The notes under the pieces were generated by a model. That model was not told the origin of the DNA. It saw only the letters and a list, made by a program, of their open reading frames with translations, and searched no databases. Below are positions 36,401 to 49,475 of a stretch of 64,000 bases of DNA, piece by piece. Position numbers and translations under genes: made by a program. The DNA is taken from the NCBI RefSeq assembly GCF_018691265.1, contig NW_024881329.1, positions 1,364,001-1,428,000 on the forward strand, in the 5' to 3' direction. This DNA is from Tyto alba (Eukaryota; Chordata; Aves; Strigiformes; Tytonidae). Position 1 is the first letter of the stretch. The number at the start of each line of letters is the position of its first letter.

Positions 36401-39400
36401 ACATCAAACTTCTGCTTTTGCTTGTTGGACTCAGCTGACTTGAGGTGACACCTAGAAGGTACTTCTTAAAGACTTTCAGCTGAGAAATACAGTACTGCTG
36501 TGTTTGCCAATGAAGGCTCTTAGGGAGGTAATGAAGGACTGCTAGACGCCTTAAGTGCTCTGAGGCAAAACAGCAATGCCTCATGTGCCTGAAGAACAAG
36601 TAACCTAGAAGATCAGGTCTTTGCTGCCCCTGCATTTTTAAGGAAGACACTGAACAATTAGAAATTCAACATCATGAAGGAAAAAACTCTAGTCATTTCC
36701 CAGGCTCTGTTGAGGGTGATTGTTTTGGGTTTTTGCTTTTAAAAAGCTAGCAAGAACACTTTAAGGACGTGATCTCTAAACTACAGATATTCTTGTAAGT
36801 AAGAATTTTAATCTTTAATTCAGTTTTTTCTAATTGCCTCCTTTTTCTATGGATAGAGGGAGAGTAAACTGACAGCCGTAAGAACTTGGATTGAAATGAC
36901 ATTTCAAGTAAATTTTGCCTGTGAGGATGGCTAACAGCTTTATCCTCATGCATTGCTTGAGAGATAATGGGACTGTCACAACGTTAATATCTACCGCCGT
37001 TTGTTTTCATTGTTTAATGTGCATGGTCACTGGAGCTCATAATTAGAAAATAAGTTCCTTTTAGGAATATACCTTATAAAGCAGAACTCAAAATTAGTAT
37101 TCATTATGAATGCCACTGTGTATATGACTCAAACAAATATGAGCACCTAGCCATTGTTTGCTTTTTTCCTTTGTAATCATTGTATTATTCCCCTTGTGGT
37201 CCTTAAATGTTGGCCTGATTTTGACTTCTGTAGATAATTGTCTACTACAATGCTTTAGGAAGGGAAGCTAATCACCAAGTTAATTTTGCTCTCTAAGTGT
37301 TCAGCTTCTCCGGCAGATCTGCCTTGAAAGGCTGGGGTTCTTGCTGTAATGACTAAACCATTGGGGAACATCGCACACACAGAAGTGAAAACCTTCGCTC
37401 ATTCTGATTAGCCTCCTGTGTAAAGATGGATTTCAGAATGCAGCTTTTTGGTGGCTTTTGCCTGTCCACTTTTGGTAAACGTGTTGCAGTACTGATTTGT
37501 ACTTTGCCTAACATTTGTCTAGGCTAGACCTCTTGGTAGTCTGATCTGTGTGTGTATGTATGTCAGCTCACTGGTTTTGTGTGTGTGTGGATTTTGACTG
37601 CTGGAAATTCTCTTGGTACACACATTCAGATCTACTGTCTCTCTTGCAATTACTATGTTGGCTCTTTTGATGAGAACCAAAGGTGTCCCGTGGGAAAAGT
37701 GTTGGCAGAGGAGGACTTTGGATGCCTTCAGCAGGGCTGTTTGTAGCCTGATTCCCCTGACTGATGGCATAGTACCAGGCTTGTTCTAAGACTTTGCTGG
37801 TCAATTAATTGGTTCTTCTCAGTTCTTGAATTGGAAACTGAGTACTTGTGAAGGGTGCCAGATTAAACTCTGGTTTTGCTTGGAGTGCTAGTGAAAATGT
37901 CTTTCCCTCCCATGTTTCTTTAGGAAATGACACTTGAAAAAATGAGCTTACACGATCATGCTATGTGTGAGGTGGTCTGTCAGGCACCCCATGCTGATAA
38001 TACTTGACCCTGTCAGCCAGTTTTAATCAAATCTGTCAGAAGGTAGAGGTTCCACCCTCCCATCCAAGTACCCTTCTTGTGTCCTTTACCTTTGAGAAAG
38101 AGCTGACTTAAGTGCACTGGTGCTAGCATAGGAAACCTAATAGGTGTGAGTGCCCTTGCCTGTTTTGGACAGGAGAGACTCAAAGTTTGGCTTCTCCTTC
38201 AGACAGATTAGAATCATGTTCTATGAATGCATGGTGTGACCTTTTCCCCTCCTCTTCTTCCACTTTCCAAAATCCGGTCCTGGCAGTAAGGACTTCTTCA
38301 AAACCCACACCAGGATGGGACCGTGTGCCTTAATTGGTGAAGTTTGTAAGCTGTTTTGGTGAGTGACGATGCCTCTCTTGGACTGCTTTGAATAAAGTTC
38401 TCCCTCTTTCCTTGAGATAAAGAATGTCCTCTGATTTTCCTGGATGTCAACCACCACTTTCCTTTCTCCCAGACTACTGGGCTGGTATGGCCATGGAACA
38501 ACAAACGTGTGTAGTCCAACACTGAAGCCAGATCAGTGAGGCCAACGAAACAGTTCAGGAATTGCAGGATCCGTGTGTTTGCTGCTCCCTTGCAAGCTTC
38601 CTGAGACACAGGAGTACAGGCTCTAAGATGGGACTCTTTGTTATTCTTTGCTTTGGCAAAGTGTGGGATTTTGCTTTGGTTTTGGTGTTTAGGGATGAGA
38701 AGAGCCTAATAAACTGCGGGGCATGTTAATGTAGAATTGGGATACAGACCCCCTGGAAGAGGAAGTGCATCCTTTCCAGAGGCAATGGGGTGCTGTAGTG
38801 TGGCCCCACTCCTGCACCACAGAGGGGAATGGTTATGAAGGGAGGGAAGGAAGATGGTTAAGCTTTCAGAATGTGCTGGGTTTACAAATAATTTTTCTTC
38901 TTTGCAGTATGTGACATCCCATTTCTTGCTCTCCCCCTTACTTGCACACTTGAATCCTTTTGCTAGGAAGTTCAGGCTGTTGTTTGGTGGTTGTTTTTTG
39001 TTTTTGTTTTTTTTTTTTTTATCCCCATTTAATGCAAAACAGCTTTATTACCTAGATATTTGATTGCTATTACTTTATGAAATGTTTGAAAAATGTCTAA
39101 AGTTCCTGTTTGCCTAGGATTAAATGAAAAAGCTGGAATAAAGAGAAGTGCTGTCTTCCTGCTTTCTGAAGAGCACTGATATATTTTTGTACCTTATCAT
39201 TCCATCACCAATACATGAATTCTTTATCACTCGTCCAAAGAATCTAATTGAAATTTTTTGGTATTAATACATTCCTTCCATTTCTGGGCTTCTCTTCCTT
39301 TTCTGTGTGAGAAAACAAGATCCTTTGTACAGTTTTGTAACAGGAAAATGTAGGGGAACCTGAGAACTATGAGAAGAGGCAAATGTTTGTTAGCTTTGGG

Positions 39401-39907
39401 GATATCTGTGTGGTGCTGCTCACTTGTGGACTTGCAGTTTGTCTTTAGCAGATTCTCCATGGGGGGAGATGTATTCCCCCCCCGCCCCAGTCTGGTTGTC
39501 CCATGCTAATGGCTGACTTTTTCTTTACCAAGGCCCTTTTTTTGTGAAGTTTTTTTTGGGGGGAAGATGCTAATTTTAACCGAACAGGAACACACAAAGA
39601 GCCATGTGAGGGAGCGGTTCTGGGAGCAGGAGTGAGTTGCAGTAAAGGATGGAGGGGTCTCTGCTTTGGCTAGCAGCACAGGTTTGCATTCCTACCTGCA
39701 CCCTGCCACAGCTGTGTCTGCGTGGGAAGTGTCTCTCGTGAGGAGCTGGTAAAAGGGATCCAGGCTCCAGCAGTAGTAGCGGCTGCCTAGTGCTAGCTAT
39801 GGTCCCTTTCCTATAGAATTCCTACAGGGAGCTCCAAGCGAGGGTGCATCTTGCTTTTCTTGAGCTTTGATATTATTTCCTTGACACCCAAAGGCAAAGG
39901 TAATGCT

Positions 39908-39910
<3 letters not shown>

Positions 39911-39939
<29 letters not shown>
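39911..39939 (+). repeat. poly-T run (T29)
   Basis: An uninterrupted run of 29 T, followed by CTTC and more T. It is the longest homopolymer in the window. Confidence 0.9.
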
Positions 39940-40427
39940 CTTCTTTTTAAAGGAGAGCAAGAAGCAGAAGCTGCTGTGGAAGTATTGCACTATGGACTTT
40001 GAGAAAGAAGGTGCCAGGGGAGTATGTAGTATCTCCCCTCCACTCCCCTACTCACTTCTCTGTATCAGAGGTGATGTTTCCTGGCCTGCCTGCTGGGTAA
40101 CTGGTGTGGGAGGGAGCAAAAGTAGAATAAAGCAGCTTCTGTGGAAGTACTGACAGCCAGTGTCAAACATAGCAAGCGAGCCGTCATGCAGGAACAACCC
40201 TTCTGTCTTATGCTTTTCTCTTGAATTCTTGAATGTTGCAATGCTAATGCTGCTTGTTTCTAATTCATTTGGTCTTCTATCAGGCAATACTAGACATGAC
40301 AAATGCAGCAATAGGAATTTCCCTGAGCAGTGTTTATTTTAGTGACTAATGTGCCCTGACAAACTCATTAACCTGCTTGCAGATACTGTCCTCTAACTGT
40401 ATGTGCTCATACAAAGTTGCATGCTAT

Positions 40428-40470
40428 TCTGATTTAAATCAGCAACTCCCAGTGAAGTGAGTAGGGCTGC
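40428..40470. repeat. old foldback-type repeat fragment
   Basis: AAATCAGCAACTCCCAGTG then AAGTGAGTAGG resembles one arm of the amniote repeat seen near 3091 and 49405. It is short and diverged, so confidence is low. Confidence 0.3.
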
Positions 40471-43400
40471 CAAGGCGTAACCGAGGAGAGCCTGGTCCTG
40501 TTTTATCTGATGGTAGGTCTGCTTTGGGCAGTCACCACTGTACCAAGGACAGACAGCAGCAGCAGGCTGGCTGTTTTTTATACAAGTGTTGTATATACAG
40601 AATTTTCTGGTTACTCTCTGAGGCAGACAGGATGTGGCATGTGCACTCTGACCGCTCGTTCTTTAGAGGCAACTGGCCCAGTGTCAATTGTTAATAGCTG
40701 TGGTAAAAGTTTAGAGGAAGAAGAATCTGATAGTTGATGTATGAAAAGTTGCTCCTAAGAGGGTAGAACTCAACTCCCAAGTTGAGTGTATGTGCTCTGT
40801 GCCTGACTTATCGCTAATACAACACGTGTAATAACGAAACTGTAAGGGTATTTCAGTGGAGTAGTTAGGATATGAAGCAGGAGCTGATGAACTGTAATAA
40901 ATAAAGTATTTTGATCCTTTAGAGCCTTTGCCTTTACTGGAAATATTCATATTCTTAAGTTCTTTGTTGGATTAAGGCAATATCCTCTAAATAACCTGGC
41001 TGATAGAACAAAGGAAAGGAACTTTAGGAAAGTATAAGCAATCAGCAGAAATCAGATTTTTTTTTTTTTTTTCCCCCAATTTGCTTCTGAGGTTAAAATA
41101 ACAGGAACCAGATGTAAAATAGCAGATACATTCAGGACTCGAATTCACTCTGTGAATTATCATGTCACGGCTCAGACATGAAGGCAGAAAGAGCCCTGTG
41201 CTCTGCCAAATGGGCAGGAATTTTAAATTCTCTTATATTTCTCACTTCTGAGAAACTGAATCAAAAATACCTGTTGCTTGCGTAAGTATCTTTGGCTCAA
41301 CTACTTGAAGATACTTTCCCAAAGGAAGGGTAGTGTTCGTAGTAAACCTCATTAGATAGTGTCCATTGTTTTTATCTACAAGTAATTGAAGTTCTATAAA
41401 TGTTAAGCAGAACAACTTTAGAAAATAATAGACAAGAAAACCTTATTTTCAACAGAAGCCTTAAAGAAGAGCTGTATAAAGTCCTAGGCTACTATTGTTA
41501 TAATGATACTGTAAGTCACTATTTCCTGCCTCTCTTCTGGAAGTTGGAAGCTCAGCCAAAATACGTTTGGAAGATGACCAAAAGGGTTTGATTTGCTGAG
41601 ACACATAATCTCTTTTGGGGCAAAGAGCGAACCATCACTTTCTGGTCTTTCTCGTGAAAAACCCTTACTTCTCAATTGCCATAGGTCTTGCTCAAACTAC
41701 TTTCCTGCCTCTTTCTCTCTTTAGAATCTGCATCTGCAAATAATGATGCTTTAATAAATTACAGTGGGCTGGAAAGGAGGGACACTAATGGAGTTGTGTC
41801 TGTCAGTGGGATGTTGTGAAAGTGCCTCTTCTAGGGCTGTTTATCTGAATTTTTAAGGGGTGTTCCATGAAAAGGATGAGAACTATTCCTTACACAAAGA
41901 GATCTTTTTGCATTAAAGATCTGTTATGCCTGTCATAGCGTGTACCCCACAGCAAGCTAGAGGTCAGAAAGGTACTGGCAACATAAGTATGGTGTTTTGG
42001 TTTGTTTTTAAATCGTCTCCCTTTCTTGGGGATCTTCGAGTTCTGATTAGACCAAGTTCTGCATGAAATGCAGTTGCTAGCAGGTGGAAATGAGAAAGAC
42101 ACAGACTTTTTCGTGCGTGGCAGTGAACAGCACAGCGATGTGGTGAAACAGTAAGAGCTGCCTCATTGCTTGCAGTCTAGTCATTACCGCTCCATTTTCT
42201 GAAGCTGATGAAGTAGATGTATTTCTGATTCAGGAGCAAGGGAATGAGTGTTTTGCAAGAGCATGATGTTGTGTCACCCTGCAGCAGCTTAGACTGGCCA
42301 ATTAAGAAAAATCATTAGCGAGGGAGCTGAAACTGGGAGATGAGGCGTGCCTTTGGAAAGTGGGATTTCGTGAGATATGAGTGAGCAAAGGATGCCTTTG
42401 CTTTCAGGAGTGTTGGAGCCATCTGTGTGGCAAAGCAAGGAGGGGAGGGGATGTTGCCCGGGCTGCATCTCTGGGCTGACTACACCACAGTGTTTTGCTA
42501 GAGCAGCTAGCTCTCCAGTTGACTGAAAAATATGCAGAGCTTTGTTTCTTGGCTTCCTTGGGCTTCCACCAACCCAACTAGAAAAATTACAAAGCAGGGT
42601 CTTGCTGAGGAGCAAAAAGCTGCTAGCGAAATGGTGTAAGAACATGTGTTAGAGTTGGGCTGCATTGAGGTGTGAGGGAAGAGGGTAGCAAGGGTCAGTT
42701 CCTAAAGAGAAGCACGGGCTCTAGTCTTGGAGATGACATGAGAGCTGAATCCCATTCCTAAGGGAAAGAAGTGGTGTCTTTCTGAATCCTGTTAGCTGAA
42801 AGGAGGGTACTGTTGTGGAGACACTCTCTGCATTGAATCAAGTTTGTGTTCTGTCTCTTCAACTGCAAAGCTACAGACACATCCCTTCCAATCTTGTGTG
42901 TGTGTGTGAGATGGCTCTCTGGGGACCTCAATGTTGCGGTTACCATGGGAGCCAATTCAAAGTGGATTGTCGTGTCATCAGAACTAGAAGACGTGCAAAT
43001 TCTATTGTAGCGTTTTGCAGAGGTTTGGGATTTTGAATATTTCTTGCAAGACAAGTATTTCTATTATTTACACAGGGATATAACTGTTTTGTGTGTTAGG
43101 CATTTCTGAAATCAAACTAGCTTTGAGACAGAAAGGACAGCATGGCAAAACAAGTCAGACGGCCTGAAGTGGCTACAGGCAGAAGAATTTTAACTTGGGA
43201 TGCAAGTTTCCTCTGGGAATTGTTGTTCTGTTTGGTTGTGGTGTTTCTGAGTTACCTCAAACTCATTCATGTAGTGCGCTCATCAAAATCCAAGAAGAAT
43301 CTTTTTCCTTACATATTTATATCTCCATCCTTCCCATTGCCCTGCTTGCATTGTCTGACACTTTCACTTGCTGCAATACTCGAGAGAAGTCATCAGCTGA

Positions 43401-46400
43401 GAGCTGGAGATGCTCGTTCTAGAGAAGACCAGTGATAAGAGCAACGTGCTGTGGTGCCCCTCAGCCTTGTTTTTTCATCCATGAAAACTGGATGGTTATT
43501 CATGCTGGACCCCTACAGTTTAAAACATCTGCTTGTCACCAGAACTTGTTCAGCGACTTTGGACTTAACAGCTTGGGGGCTGAGCTCTAGACCTCCAGGA
43601 TCTCTAGGTTCCTGTGCTGACAGTGCTTCTAGCACTCACAGCGTCTCAGTCCACCAGCACAGCGGAGATGGCAGATGTGCTTCTTTGGAAACTTTTGTGT
43701 GTGAAGTTAAATCAAATCTCTACATTTTAATTGCTAATTTCTTTTAGAAAGAACAGGTTGTCTCTGGCCTACATATGGGACTCAAATGTGACTTTCTGGC
43801 TCTTAGACTTTTTGTTTAAATGAGTTTAATAAATGAGTTGAAAATCTGAAATAGTATTAAGACTACAGGGATGCTGTTGTATCTTTTCTTGTAACTTCCT
43901 TTTTTCTTTTCCCTTTTCTGCTGGAAGCATGGACTCTTAATTCTTCACGAGGAAGAAAGCTACATCAACAGGTGGAGAGCTAGGAACTGTTTTATCGGTT
44001 GCTGTTTGTAGGTCTGCTGGGAAATTATAGGAAAGCTCTTTTTGAGGAGAACTGATTAGTTTTTTTTCTGGTGCCCTCTCTGTAGGAACAATTTTGTAAT
44101 TGTTTTTTTTTTTTTTTGGTCTTTTTCTCAATACAAAAAAAATTCTGGTCTGTGAACAAGAATTTTTAGTATTAAGGCCCGTAGATTTTGGTGACTTATC
44201 AAAAAACAATAACAGAACTCTCAAACACCTCTGGAAACCATTCTTGTTTTATGCAAAAGTTCTGCATTGAAAAAATCTAATTCTTTGTTGCAGTGTTATT
44301 GGAATTGTTTAATCTGTTTTACTCTTTTCTAAAGAGGAAGTGTTTTCTGTCCATCAAGTGCACAAGCTATTAAGAAAACTTAACTGTGTCATTCCCTAGA
44401 GGTATTTAATTTTCATAATAACGTTACTTTTCAGGCAATTTCATTCAGATTTTATAAAATATTCTAGGCAGGCGGGTTTCAGGAACCAGATGTAAGGATA
44501 AAGATGTGCACAGCTGAGGAAGCCAAATTAGGGAAGTAGAGTATTGCCACAGAACTGGAAAAGAGTTGTTCTAGTTCAAGGAAAGTATAAGCATTTGGTG
44601 CAGATGACGTGAAAATGAGAGTCTGCAGAACAGAGAGGAAACAAATACTGGTATCCTCTATCAGATAGATAATATACCGGTAGTTCCTCTTATTCAGGGA
44701 TTCCAAAATACTTTACAAGCATCCGTGAATGATGGCGGTACAGTCACGGCGTGCTTCAAAACTAGTATGTGTCATAAAAACTGCCATGGATGTTTATGGT
44801 AGAAGGGTGGTTGATGATTTGGCTTTTGGTTCGGTAGGACATTGTTCTGAAAGGATATAGCCATTCTTTGCAGAAGAGACTGTTTTAATGGAAGAGGGAG
44901 GAGGATATTGGCCCTAGTCTGTGAAATGAACTTTTTTGGCACGTGATGTACCTGAGCACATTTCATTCAGGGCACGTGCTTTCAGCTTCAAAAAGAAGCT
45001 CTTTGTACCAGTTTAAAACCTGTACTCTCTCAAAACACTTTATACTGCGGTGCATATGATTCTCCCTCAGGGAAGAGAGAGAATCAACTGAATATCAGAT
45101 ATTAGCTGCAGCACTTAGTGCACTGCTGGGAGGCACTTGGATACAACAGTGACACAGGCAGTGTTAGAAGCGATGCAGCACAGAAGAGAAGTGTCTGTGC
45201 TAGCAGATTATGTGTTTGATGTTCACTACAGTATTTCTCTAGAGCATAGCTATGTTGAAGCACCCAAGCCAAAAACATTTTTGCTCCACAGCCACCAACT
45301 ACTTTGTAAATACAACTAGAGCACCTTTTGGCTCCAGCAAATACAAGAAAGTAGGGGGGGTAGCGCTTTTTAAGATTGAGGCCAGGAAAACTCACCTCAA
45401 CATAGCTGGCAAGCACTTGCCATCCCTCTGCTGTTTGCTGATCAAAGAAAGCATGAACCCATGAACTTAATACAATTTCTTGATAGATTTTTATGGACAG
45501 TATTTTTCCAAAACTTTATTTGGGATTTAGGAACCTACTTGTCGGTGACCTTGGGGTGTGAGCATTGATTCATTCCCTGGTTCGTATCCCTGAGAGCATC
45601 TGGATGCTGTTACAGCATCCCGCTGAAGATGCTGGCAGTGCTGTATAAGCAGTTCATAAGGCCTTAGAGGTAAGGGAGAGAAATGGTTTGCTTATGTATC
45701 AACTGCATATCTCTGGGGGGGATAAAGGCTGTTTCCGCAATGCCCACAGGGTTTGGGACTTGCCGTGGAAAGTACTGCCAACTGAAGGAAGTGTGTTGAT
45801 ATTGCAAGGGGTGCTGGTGTCAGAGAGTACGTGCCTTATATGCCAGGCTCGTGGTCACTATTCGTATGTAAAATTAATATGCTTACTCTGAAATAAAGCA
45901 TAGCTATCTAGTTTTTAGACAGCAGGAAAGATGTTAAAAGACTATGGCTTTTCCATCTCTCTTTTTTTGCCATAACAAAGCTACTCTGTTCAATCTGGGT
46001 TTTTGATTTTTGCATTCATTTGTAAAAGGGTTTCCTGATAGAGAACTTTATATTCCTGGCCATGAAAGACTGAGCTTTAGAAGCACTGTTTTAATTTAAG
46101 AAACTAGATCTTTAAAAATGCTATGCCGGCACGAGCACTGTATGTTAGCACTTTGGGCATGTTACTGAGCTGATTTCTTGTCATTATATATTGTTCAAAG
46201 AGACTTTTACTTCTTTTTGAGGCCTGAAGCCAGTACTGTCATAAAATATGATAATGTCTTCAAACTGGCAATACCTGGAGATATTTTTTCTTGGGTAGAT
46301 TCTCCTGCCTTTATTTTCCTGTCGTGTGTGCAGAAACAAGGCAGCAGTATAATTCTTATCTGCTTTCTGTTTTGTTTGACCCTGTTTTATGGAAACTCTT

Positions 46401-47005
46401 CTTCAAGGGTCACAGTCATTCATTTGAATTGGGGTACCGTATGATCTTCTCTGCTGTGCTGGAAGGGCAACATAAAAATGACAGAAGCAACGAGACAAAG
46501 TGCAGTGTGAACAAGCTCCAGTAGCTTCGTTTTGAAAAGCTTTGTTCAAGGCATCACATAAATATGACAGAAGGTAGTTTTATGGTTTAAAAAATGAAGA
46601 GAGAATTATGTAGGTAATCTTTGCAACCTAGTAAAAATATCATAGTACACAGAAATTGAAGTGTTACAGCTTCCTGTGATCTAAATTGGCATCTAATCTT
46701 AGTCAGTAGGTGAAACAACACTTGAGGATGTTGTTTACAGTGATTGCTTTTTTTATCACTTAAGAACAAAGTAGTGTTTTGAAAACCTTCATTATGTGAG
46801 TCTGGCAAATAAGGCAATTCAGGTAATAAGTAAAATCTCTGAAGATCAGGGAAACTCCATGCTTAACATCATATTTATAATTGGTCCAAATCTATTTTAA
46901 TGTTCTGAATCTAAGTCTGAACGCTGCATTTGGGGGAAGATAAGAGTAGTCTGGTTAAGAGCAAAATATCTTTCTGTTTAGATCCTTAAAACTGTATTTT
47001 GCTTT

Positions 47006-47067
47006 TATATATATATATATATATATATATTTCTTCTCCCCCCCCCCCCCCCCCCCAAAAAAAAAAA
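47006..47067 (+). repeat. compound simple repeat: (TA)n, C19, A11
   Basis: Alternating TA over 47006-47030, a short TTCTTCT, then 19 C (47038-47056) directly followed by 11 A (47057-47067) and CAACAAC. The C run is a possible i-motif/G-quadruplex strand pair and a likely site of sequencing error. Confidence 0.9.
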
Positions 47068-48321
47068 CAACAAGTTGTTTTTCCTGCAAAGGAGATGCTT
47101 GGCTGCTACAGGGACTGCTCCAGCTGTGGAGCAATTTTTTTCTGGTCAAGGGTAAAACCTTCAGTTTATGTTAATTCTGCATAACTAAAGCAGTCTAAGA
47201 ATTAAACATCTAACCAGTCATTTAGGGCTTCCTTCTGCAGCTGACAGGGGAAAAGAAAGAGAAGGGGAACTTGGAGAGGGAGATTCACCCCACCTCAAAT
47301 GGGGCTTTCCTCAGGATGGGCTCTATTTGAGTTGCTGTTTCTTTCCTTTGGTTGTACAGGGAGCCAAGATGTTCCTCTGAGACTGCATCTGGCAGTTAAA
47401 TGGCTCAGGCTGTACACAGGTGTCCGTGTGTGCGATTCGAATCCCAAGCAGAGTCCTCAGAGCAAAAACTGACTTCGTTACAGGGTGTGTATCTTGAGAT
47501 CGTGCAGCGTTTGCAACCAGAGACATTTTGCTTTGGAGGCTGATGCTCAGTTTGTGGGGTTCTTGTGCTGGTAGCTTCCGTGTATTTAATTGAGTGTGAT
47601 GGTAATTGTGTGAAGGAGACCCAGCTTCACAACCTGCTTCTCCTGTTGGACAGGCAGAGTCTATTTGCAAAGGCTTCACAATGTGCTTGGAAGAAGCTTA
47701 GTCTGTTTGCTTGGACAGTTAACTGCTTACTGTAGTAATGATGAAGAAGGGTGGATTTTGTCAGCATGGCACAACAAAATTTTCATAAAAAACAGTGGGA
47801 ACATATATTTAAAAAGGGCTTTTGAAATAAGAGCTTATGTTATGTAAAATCAAAAGTTTTGGAGCGGGGAGTCAACTCTTTGGATTTTGGACTGTGTTTT
47901 TCTCCCCTCAATTCACTGTTGTCCAAGTTTTACAGGCCTTTCAGGTCCCAGCTGGCATTCCTCCCAATAGCTTGTCATTCATTTGGAAGACCAGCTGCGG
48001 AGGTGAGTGGTTATCTAGCTGTTCTACCATTTTTTGTCAATGTGGGTATATTCTCACTTCAAATCCAAGTGTCCTGGAGCTGGTTAAGGAGTGCATGAGG
48101 GGCCCTACTGTAAAGACTCCAGCAAGTTCTGACGGGTTTTTTTAGCCTTTTGTGTGTGGGCTTTTTCTTCTGTAATGGTGTGGTTTTCCTTTCTTCTCAT
48201 CCAACCTTTTTTTTTTTTTTTCCCCCTCAAATGAATTGAAAAACGCTAAAACTTTTATATAAACAAAACAAAATAAACAAAACAAATCAATCTCATGCAG
48301 TTCAGTGCCGAGCTGCAGACT

Positions 48322-48380
48322 CGCTGTGTGGCTTTGATTAAGCCAGCTTGTCTGTCGGACCACTTACCCGTCTGTGAAAC
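48322..48380 (+). repeat. MIR-like SINE fragment (3' half)
   Basis: CGCTGTGTGGCTTTGATTAAG, then CCACTTACCCGTCTGTGAAAC, follows the order of the MIR CORE/3' region (CTGTGTGACCTTGGGCAAG... CATCTGTAAAATG). It is diverged; edges are approximate. Confidence 0.5.
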
Positions 48381-49404
48381 AGACAGCTATTTCCAAAGGG
48401 CTTCTGAAGGTAAGTACAGTCAGGATTTTGAGTTCATGTACTGAGTGTCCATAGGAAGATGGAGAAGGGGAAGTTATGGCATGTTCCAGCATAACCAGAA
48501 CTGTTAGTGATACAGCCAGTCTTGCTTTCTTTTCTCCTCTCCCGCTTCAGTGTTTTAGCTTGAAAGTTCTGAAAACATGTCACTGACAAATTAGAACTTT
48601 GAATAGAGATGAGACTTCATTTGTTTCGCATTTTCTGTTAAATTTCAAAGAGCATCACAGCATTGTAGGCTGCTAAGCTGACAAAAAGATCAGTAGGAGA
48701 GCGAGTTTCTACAGGCAAGTTTCCTGACCCAAGGCAAAGGCAGCAAAGAACTGTCAGGATACATTTTTGTCACAGGAACAGAACCGGACACCTATCAATA
48801 GGTCTTGGCAAACGAGTTGTTCTGAAGAAGCGTGGCTCATTCCGGCTGGAGCCTGGGGTCCTGTGCTAGGCCTGGAGTAATAGCAGAGAAGGGATTGCTT
48901 TCAAGGAGTGTCATATCATCTTTGCTGTGCTAGGTGCTGACAGTGCAAGATGTCTTAATGGCAGACAGGGAAACCTGAGCTTTGCACTGAAATGACCGAC
49001 AAATGTGACCTCTTTTCTAAGAGAGGAATGTCTTTCTCTTCTCCTGGGTTTTTGATGAATGAACAGAGCTTTTCGACCTTGCCCTGTGACCATCCACACT
49101 TGCTCATTCATGTTGCTACAGAGCTAATTCTGCTTCAGCGATAGAGAAGAGTTCTGCTGAACCTGTGCTTGATTACCAGCTCTGTTTACTACAAGGGACC
49201 AGTTATTAATCTGCTCTCATTTTTAAGCCTATTATAACTCCTTCACTTTGATTAATCTCATTGTGGAGCTCTTTATTCTTTTAGCCTGCGTAAGATGTAA
49301 GTCCAGTCGTAGAAGTGCTTCCATTGTTTCACTCCCAGCTGGGGAAGGAGGCAAAACAGCTGTTTATTTTTATATAAAAATTAGTTTAATAGGACTTGGA
49401 GGTT

Positions 49405-49475
49405 GGGCTTGATCCAAGGCTTACTGCAGTCAGTGGTGATCAGTCGTTAGATTTCAGTGGACTTCAGGCTCTGGT
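49405..49475. repeat. old foldback-type amniote repeat
   Basis: GGGCTTGATCCAAGGCTTAC...CAGTCAGTGG is followed by ATTTCAGTGGACTTCAGGCT. These are two arms of the repeat whose less-decayed copies read TGATCCAAAGCCCATTGAAG and its inverse. Probably non-autonomous; the class is not determined. Confidence 0.45.

Noticed and set aside
43142..43435. 97-codon plus-strand frame with a hydrophobic centre
   Set aside because: The hydrophobic stretch could suggest a membrane protein, but there is no family match, no promoter or splice context, and a single chance frame of this size is expected in 64 kb.
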